Source: Rhizobium sp. SG_E_25_P2
GTDB taxonomy: Bacteria; Pseudomonadota; Alphaproteobacteria; Rhizobiales; Rhizobiaceae
DNA: 64,000 bases
Direction of reading: 5' to 3'
Assembly: GCF_029892285.1 (NCBI RefSeq)
Contig: NZ_JARXVM010000011.1
Span: 1 to 64,000, forward strand
Positions 59,712 to 64,000 of this stretch are shown in pieces. The position numbers were made by a program, and so were the translations under genes. The notes under the pieces are model-generated. The model made no database searches. It was not told the DNA's origin and saw nothing but the letters and a program-made list of their open reading frames with translations. Within the stretch, counting starts at the first letter, position 1; the number at the start of each line of letters is the position of its first letter.

Positions 59712-61681
59712 CCCTTTCCCTTTTGGATCCGCGCCGCAGCCCGCTCGCTCTGACCCTCGGGCTGACGCTCCTCGCAGGTCTGCTGATCTCTGCCAGGATC
59801 GACAGGTTTTTCGCGCTCGATCCGTCCGCCGCCGGCTACGAGATGGCGAAACTCGTGTTCCTGAACGCCGCCTTGCCGCGCATCGCGACGGCGCTGATGG
59901 TCGGGGCGGCGCTGTCGCTGTCCGGCGCGATCCTGCAGCAGGCGCTGCGCAATCCGCTTGCCTCGCCCACCACGCTCGGCATCGCCGCCGGCGCGCAATT
60001 GGCGCTCGCCGCAGCAATGCTCTATGCGCCCGCGCTCCTCTCCCTTGGTCGCGACGGAATTGCGCTCGCCGGCAGCGCTATCGCCGCAGGCCTCGTCTTC
60101 CTGATCGGCGCCCGACGCGGCCTCACCCCCTTCTCGCTGGTGCTGTCGGGCATGGTGATCAGCCTGTGGTGCGGCGCTTTGTCGGCCATCCTGATTCTGA
60201 TGAACGATCGCTATCTGGTCGGCCTGTATGTCTGGGGCGCGGGCTCGCTGTCACAGCAAAGTTGGACGGTACCGCTCGCGCTGGCGCCGAAACTCGCCGC
60301 GCTTTCGGCGCTCGCCTTTCTGGCAGTCCGTCCGCTCGGTCTGCTCGATCTCGGTGAGGACGGCGCCGCCGGCCGAGGCCTTTCAGTGCGCTACGCCCGG
60401 TTCGCAGCGGTCGCCATCGCCGTGACGCTCGCCGCTGTCGCCACCGCCGCCGTCGGCGTCATCGGCTTTATCGGTCTCGTGGCGCCGCTCCTTGCCCGCA
60501 TCAGCGGCGCGCGGCGGCCGCTGTCGCTGTTCATCTGGTCGAGCCTGATCGGCGCGGCTCTGCTGACGGTGACTGACGCGGCGCTGGTGGCGCTGCTCGG
60601 CGATCTCTCGGATTCGCTGCCGACCGGCGCCGTGACCGCGGTCTTCGGCTCACCGCTGCTGCTCATCCTGTTGCCACGGCTGAAGACGCGTTTTCGCGCC
60701 AGCGCCGCTCCGGTGGCGGCCGAGCGGTCGACGCCCGCCTGGGCGCCTATTCTGGCTATCCTCATGGCGATCCTGATCATCGTCGTTGCCCTGCTAGTCG
60801 GCAGGGGTCTGGACGGCAGCTTCGAACTGTCCGTCGGCCAGGCGCTTTTCGATGTGATGCCCTATCGCGGCCCCCGCGCCCTCGCCGCGCTCGGCGCGGG
60901 CGCGATGCTCGCGGTCGCGGGCGTCATCCTGCAACGCCTGACCGGCAACGAGATGGCGAGCCCCGAAGTGCTGGGCGTCAGCGCCGGCGCGACCATGGGC
61001 ATGGCGCTGTCACTGTTCATCGTCGCCACCCCCGTCTTGGCGCTGCAGCTTGGCTTTGCCGGCCTCGGCGCGGGTCTCGTGCTCCTGGGCATCCTCGCCA
61101 TGGGGCGCAGATCGGGCTTCGCCGCCGAGCGAGTCTTGCTGACCGGCGTGGCGATCAGCGCCATGGCGGACGCCCTGTCCGGCGCCATGAGCGCGATGGG
61201 CGATCCGCGCGGCATGGCGCTGATGCGCTGGATGAGCGGCTCGACCTATGCCGTCGACGTCGAGACCGCCGTGATCTCGCTCGCCGCAATGTTCGTCCTC
61301 GTTGCGTTGGCGACCATGACGCGGCGTTGGCTGCAGATCCTGCCGCTCGGCCCGGCGCCGGCGCAGGCGCTGGGTCTTGCTTTGCCGAAGATCCGCCTGG
61401 CGCTCTACGCGCTCGCGGGGCTGCTCACCGCCGCCGCAACGCTGACGGTCGGACCGATGAGTTTCATCGGGCTGATGGCGCCGCATCTCGCCCGCGAGGC
61501 CGGCCTTCGCCACGCCGGCGCCCAGACGCTTGGCGCAGCGCTGATCGGCGCCGCCCTGATGGCGCTGGCGGATTGGTGCGGCCGCATGCTCGCCTTCCCC
61601 TATCAGATTCCGGCGGGCCTGGTGTCGGCGATGATCGGCGCGCCCATGCTCGCTCTGCTGATGAACCGCCGTCGCGACTGA
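59708..61681 (+). CDS. Fused ferric-siderophore permease (FhuB-like, two FecCD domains)
   Basis: A 657-aa permease, twice the usual FecCD length. The first half has RIATALMVGAALSLSGAILQ and the NPLASPTTLGIAAGA loop; the second half repeats this as RALAALGAGAMLAVAGVILQ and NEMASPEVLGVSAGA, and each half ends with an IGFIGL or MSFIGLMAPHLAR loop. This internal duplication is the hallmark of FhuB. It starts inside the FhuD-like stop (ATGA). Confidence 0.93.
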   Translation: MTLSLLDPRRSPLALTLGLTLLAGLLISARIDRFFALDPSAAGYEMAKLVFLNAALPRIATALMVGAALSLSGAILQQALRNPLASPTTLGIAAGAQLALAAAMLYAPALLSLGRDGIALAGSAIAAGLVFLIGARRGLTPFSLVLSGMVISLWCGALSAILILMNDRYLVGLYVWGAGSLSQQSWTVPLALAPKLAALSALAFLAVRPLGLLDLGEDGAAGRGLSVRYARFAAVAIAVTLAAVATAAVGVIGFIGLVAPLLARISGARRPLSLFIWSSLIGAALLTVTDAALVALLGDLSDSLPTGAVTAVFGSPLLLILLPRLKTRFRASAAPVAAERSTPAWAPILAILMAILIIVVALLVGRGLDGSFELSVGQALFDVMPYRGPRALAALGAGAMLAVAGVILQRLTGNEMASPEVLGVSAGATMGMALSLFIVATPVLALQLGFAGLGAGLVLLGILAMGRRSGFAAERVLLTGVAISAMADALSGAMSAMGDPRGMALMRWMSGSTYAVDVETAVISLAAMFVLVALATMTRRWLQILPLGPAPAQALGLALPKIRLALYALAGLLTAAATLTVGPMSFIGLMAPHLAREAGLRHAGAQTLGAALIGAALMALADWCGRMLAFPYQIPAGLVSAMIGAPMLALLMNRRRD

Positions 61682-61689
61682 AGACCCGG

Positions 61690-61707
61690 CCTTTCGATTT
61701 CGAAAGG
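61690..61707. terminator. Stem-loop after the fhuB-like gene
   Basis: CCTTTCGA-TT-TCGAAAGG (8-bp stem) lies nine bases past the permease stop and is followed by a mildly T-rich stretch. It may end the importer transcript. Confidence 0.4.
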
Positions 61708-61762
61708 ATTTGCTTATAGGGTCTGCGCATCACAGCCGCCCGCCCGCCCATCAGGAGCCGAC

Positions 61763-62557
61763 ATGTTCTTCTTTCTGTCCAAGCTCGTCGACACGCTGAT
61801 CCTGCCGTCCAACATCATGGTCGCGCTCGGCGCTCTCGCGGCGCTGTTGCTGTTGTTTCGCTGGCGCAGGCTCGGCGTCATGGCGGCGGCGCTGGCGCTC
61901 GCCATACCGATCGCCGCCGGCTTCACCCCGCTGGGCAATCTGCCGGTCGCCGTGCTGGAGGATCGCTTCCCGGTTCCAGATCTCACGGAGCCGCCGACCG
62001 GCGTGGTGATGCTCGGCGGCGCTGTCGACCTGCATCTGTCGATGGAGCGAGGCCAGGTGATCCTCAACGACGCCGCCGAACGGGTGACCGAGACGGCGGC
62101 GCTCGCCAATCGCTTCCCGACCATGCGCGTTTTTCTTTCCGGCGGCTGGAGTTCGGACACCGACAAGGGCCGCGTCAGCGAATCCTCCTTTGCCCGGCAG
62201 GCGCTGATCGGCATGGGCGTCGCCCCCGAGCGGATCGAGATGGAGGAGAATTCACGCACCACCTTCGAAAACGCTGTCGAAACCAGAAAGGCGATCACGC
62301 CGAAATCCGGCGAGCGCTGGCTGCTCTTGACCTCTGCCTCGCATATGCCGCGTTCGGTGGCGGTGTTTCGTGAACAGGGGCTCAATTTCATCCCCTACCC
62401 CGTCGATTACCGCACCCGGGGACTGGCGCATCCGCTCAACCGCCCGCGCTCAACCGCAGTCGGGCTGACCAATCTCGATCTCGCCGCCCATGAATGGATC
62501 GGCCTTTTCGGTTACTGGCTGTCAGGGCGGACAAAGACGCTGATGCCCGCCCCCTGA
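61763..62557 (+). CDS. YdcF/ElyC-family (DUF218) membrane protein
   Basis: A 264-aa protein with two N-terminal membrane segments (IMVALGALAALLLLF and MAAALALAIPIAAGF) and a DUF218 domain: GVVMLGGAVD (about residues 81-90), VFLSGGW, the ENSRTTFENAVETRK motif and LLLTSASHMPRSVAVF. E. coli ElyC of this build influences envelope and peptidoglycan precursor metabolism. The exact reaction is unknown. Confidence 0.85.
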   Translation: MFFFLSKLVDTLILPSNIMVALGALAALLLLFRWRRLGVMAAALALAIPIAAGFTPLGNLPVAVLEDRFPVPDLTEPPTGVVMLGGAVDLHLSMERGQVILNDAAERVTETAALANRFPTMRVFLSGGWSSDTDKGRVSESSFARQALIGMGVAPERIEMEENSRTTFENAVETRKAITPKSGERWLLLTSASHMPRSVAVFREQGLNFIPYPVDYRTRGLAHPLNRPRSTAVGLTNLDLAAHEWIGLFGYWLSGRTKTLMPAP

Positions 62558-62565
62558 CTACCATT

Positions 62566-63804
62566 TCAGCGCAAGGCGTAGACGTCGACGGGATGGCCGA
62601 GGCCCTTCAGGACATGGAGGCCGACGCCGTCGACCTCGTCCTGGCAGCCGGCGCGCTCGACGAAATCGCCCGACAGCAGAACGCTGCGGCCGAGATCCTT
62701 GGTCAGAGTTTCCAGCCTCGACGCGATATTGACGACCGGGCCGATCGCGGTGAAATCAAGCCGGCGCCGCGAACCGATATTGCCATACATCACGTCGCCG
62801 ATATGAACGCCCGTGCCAAAGCGGAGATTGGGCAATCCCCGCTGCTCATGCTCACGGTTCAACGCTTCCATGCGCCGGCTCGTATGGCGGATGGCCAGCA
62901 GAAGTTTTGCGCAGGCCTGAGGGTCTGACAGCGGAAATATAGCCAGAAGCCCGTCGCCCATGAATTTCAGGATCTCGCCGCCCTGATGCTCGATCGGTTC
63001 CGACAGCGCGTCGAAATAGGCGTTCAGCATGTCGATGACGTCGTCACGCGGCCACAGGTCCGACAGCGAGGTGAAATCGCGGAGATCGCAGATCATGATC
63101 GCGGCCTCGATCGTCGCGCCGCTGCCGCGCGTGGAGGCGCCGGCGAGGATCTGTTCGCTGGCATGCGGGCCGACATAGGTTTCGAGCAGCGTGCGCGCCA
63201 TGCGGTTCTTCACCCGCACTTCCGACGCCAGCGCGAAGATGGGCAGGATATCCCTGAGCGCGACGATCTCCCACGGCTCAAAGCCGCCGGGCCGATCGCT
63301 GGAGAATGTGATGATATGCTTCTTGTCGAGCGTGTATTCGAGCGGCCAGGCGAGATATTCAGTCAGCCCCTGGCGAAAGAGATCGCCATAGAGCGGAAAA
63401 TACTCTTCCAGCGCGGGATCGCCGAGGATCTGCCGCACCTCATTCACGCCGCTATAAAGCAGCCGCGCCGGGCTGCGCTGGAATTGCGGCGTCTCTTCGA
63501 TGCCGTAATCGAATGTATCGATCTCGGCTTCCTCCATGCCGCGCCGCCAGAGAATGCGCGCGCCCAGCCATTGCGGGTGATGCACCCTCAAATGAATGGT
63601 GGCGCGGCCGATCATCATTCCGGCCGCGTTCAACCGCACACACATGTCGCGGAACAGATTGTCCAGAAACCGCTCGCTCCGTGTTTCACTCACGAGCCAA
63701 TCCAGCACTGGATTGCGCGCCAATGGCCAGACGCCTTCGGACGGGTCGGGCCGGTGGTGTTGTGCGGCGCCCTGGTTATCCTGTGCTGTCGTCATTGCAT
63801 GCAT
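62566..63804 (-). CDS. Class III adenylate/guanylate cyclase
   Basis: A 412-aa protein. The C-terminal 190 residues are a class III cyclase catalytic domain: first metal Asp in MICDLRDFTSLS, second in LKFMGDGLLAIFP, then RFGTGVHIGDVMYGNIGS with the transition-state residues and RLDFTAIGPVVNIASRLE. The N-terminal part resembles the region found in many rhizobial cyclases of unknown signal. It would make cAMP (the Lys in LKFMGDG fits ATP use). The ATG at 63804 has GAGAGGG upstream. Confidence 0.88.
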   Translation of the reverse strand: MHAMTTAQDNQGAAQHHRPDPSEGVWPLARNPVLDWLVSETRSERFLDNLFRDMCVRLNAAGMMIGRATIHLRVHHPQWLGARILWRRGMEEAEIDTFDYGIEETPQFQRSPARLLYSGVNEVRQILGDPALEEYFPLYGDLFRQGLTEYLAWPLEYTLDKKHIITFSSDRPGGFEPWEIVALRDILPIFALASEVRVKNRMARTLLETYVGPHASEQILAGASTRGSGATIEAAIMICDLRDFTSLSDLWPRDDVIDMLNAYFDALSEPIEHQGGEILKFMGDGLLAIFPLSDPQACAKLLLAIRHTSRRMEALNREHEQRGLPNLRFGTGVHIGDVMYGNIGSRRRLDFTAIGPVVNIASRLETLTKDLGRSVLLSGDFVERAGCQDEVDGVGLHVLKGLGHPVDVYALR

Positions 63805-64000
63805 GCCCTCTCGCTTGTCCGACAGCCGCCCGCCACTGTTGGTCCATGGGTCCAAACACGAAGGGCGCCAAATCGCTTAGCAGACATAGTTTCATTCCAG
63901 CCGAATGTAAGGCGCGAATTAGAAAAAAACCGCCCTGTTGCAGAGACGGTACATGGCTCCGCAGAAGGCGCAAGACACTTTGCCATGCAGGGCGTCAAAG
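63805..64000. other. Window end, upstream of the cyclase gene
   Basis: The last 196 bases should include the cyclase promoter. Short frames here have no ribosome site or family resemblance, and I see no supportable gene. Confidence 0.35.

Noticed and set aside
1-64000. tRNA, rRNA, CRISPR, insertion sequence or prophage
   Set aside because: I looked for cloverleaf arms, repeat-spacer periodicity, transposase motifs and phage structural genes and found none that could be supported.

Overview
The window looks like chromosome of a high-GC alphaproteobacterium, probably order Hyphomicrobiales (Rhizobiales). The reasons are an aqpS-type arsenic operon, a bacteriophytochrome next to an HWE-family kinase, a globin-type chemoreceptor, several FAD/GcvT demethylase-type enzymes, and five perfect GGAAC-N16-CGTT promoters, the signature of the alphaproteobacterial general-stress sigma factor EcfG. 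I see no rRNA, tRNA, insertion sequence, prophage or CRISPR array.

Layout. 0.1-2.7 kb: an FAD/GcvT dimethylglycine-dehydrogenase-like enzyme. 3.0-3.7 kb: an RTX repeat protein. 4.1-6.2 kb: a TonB-dependent siderophore receptor. 6.3-9.4 kb: an XRE regulator divergent from a methyltransferase, a small stress-type protein, a DUF985 cupin, and a decayed MqsR/MqsA toxin-antitoxin pair. 9.4-10.8 kb: an RTX-tagged GH24 lysozyme. 10.8-14.3 kb: a cobalamin riboswitch followed by an ABC importer (ATPase, binding protein, permease). 14.4-18.7 kb: a large MscS channel and a globin-like chemoreceptor. 19.0-20.5 kb: a threonine-dehydratase-like enzyme divergent from an Lrp regulator. 20.5-21.9 kb: a low-GC gene of possible foreign origin with a restriction-nuclease-like C-terminus. 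22.0-28.7 kb: a three-gene demethylase operon divergent from its XRE-cupin regulator. 28.7-29.5 kb: a HEPN protein with an overlapping unknown partner.

29.5-33.5 kb: an arsenic operon, arsR-arsC-aqpS-arsC-arsH-MFS, with a strong operator at its head. 33.5-37.5 kb: an AGE-family epimerase divergent from treY. 37.6-43.8 kb: a general-stress island with a DUF2934 protein, an SLC13 permease, ybhP/ybhN/clsB-like genes and a 62-aa acidic protein. 43.8-53.2 kb: a signalling island with two GGDEF-EAL proteins, a bacteriophytochrome, an Rcp1-like regulator, a receiver-HWE kinase and stand-alone receivers. 53.4-54.6 kb: an AI-2E-family exporter. 54.7-61.7 kb: a hydroxamate-type siderophore uptake system (receptor, AraC regulator, FhuC/D/B-like ABC importer). 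61.8-63.8 kb: a YdcF/ElyC-like protein and a class III nucleotidyl cyclase.

How the parts relate. Both TonB receptors carry the same TGAC-N7-GTCA palindrome upstream, which suggests a shared iron regulator. The siderophore receptor also has two AraC-type half-sites 20 bp apart, next to its AraC gene. The EcfG-type promoters tie several small proteins and envelope genes to the general stress response, and the neighbouring light-sensing and HWE-kinase genes could feed such a response. All function assignments come from motif reading without database searches.
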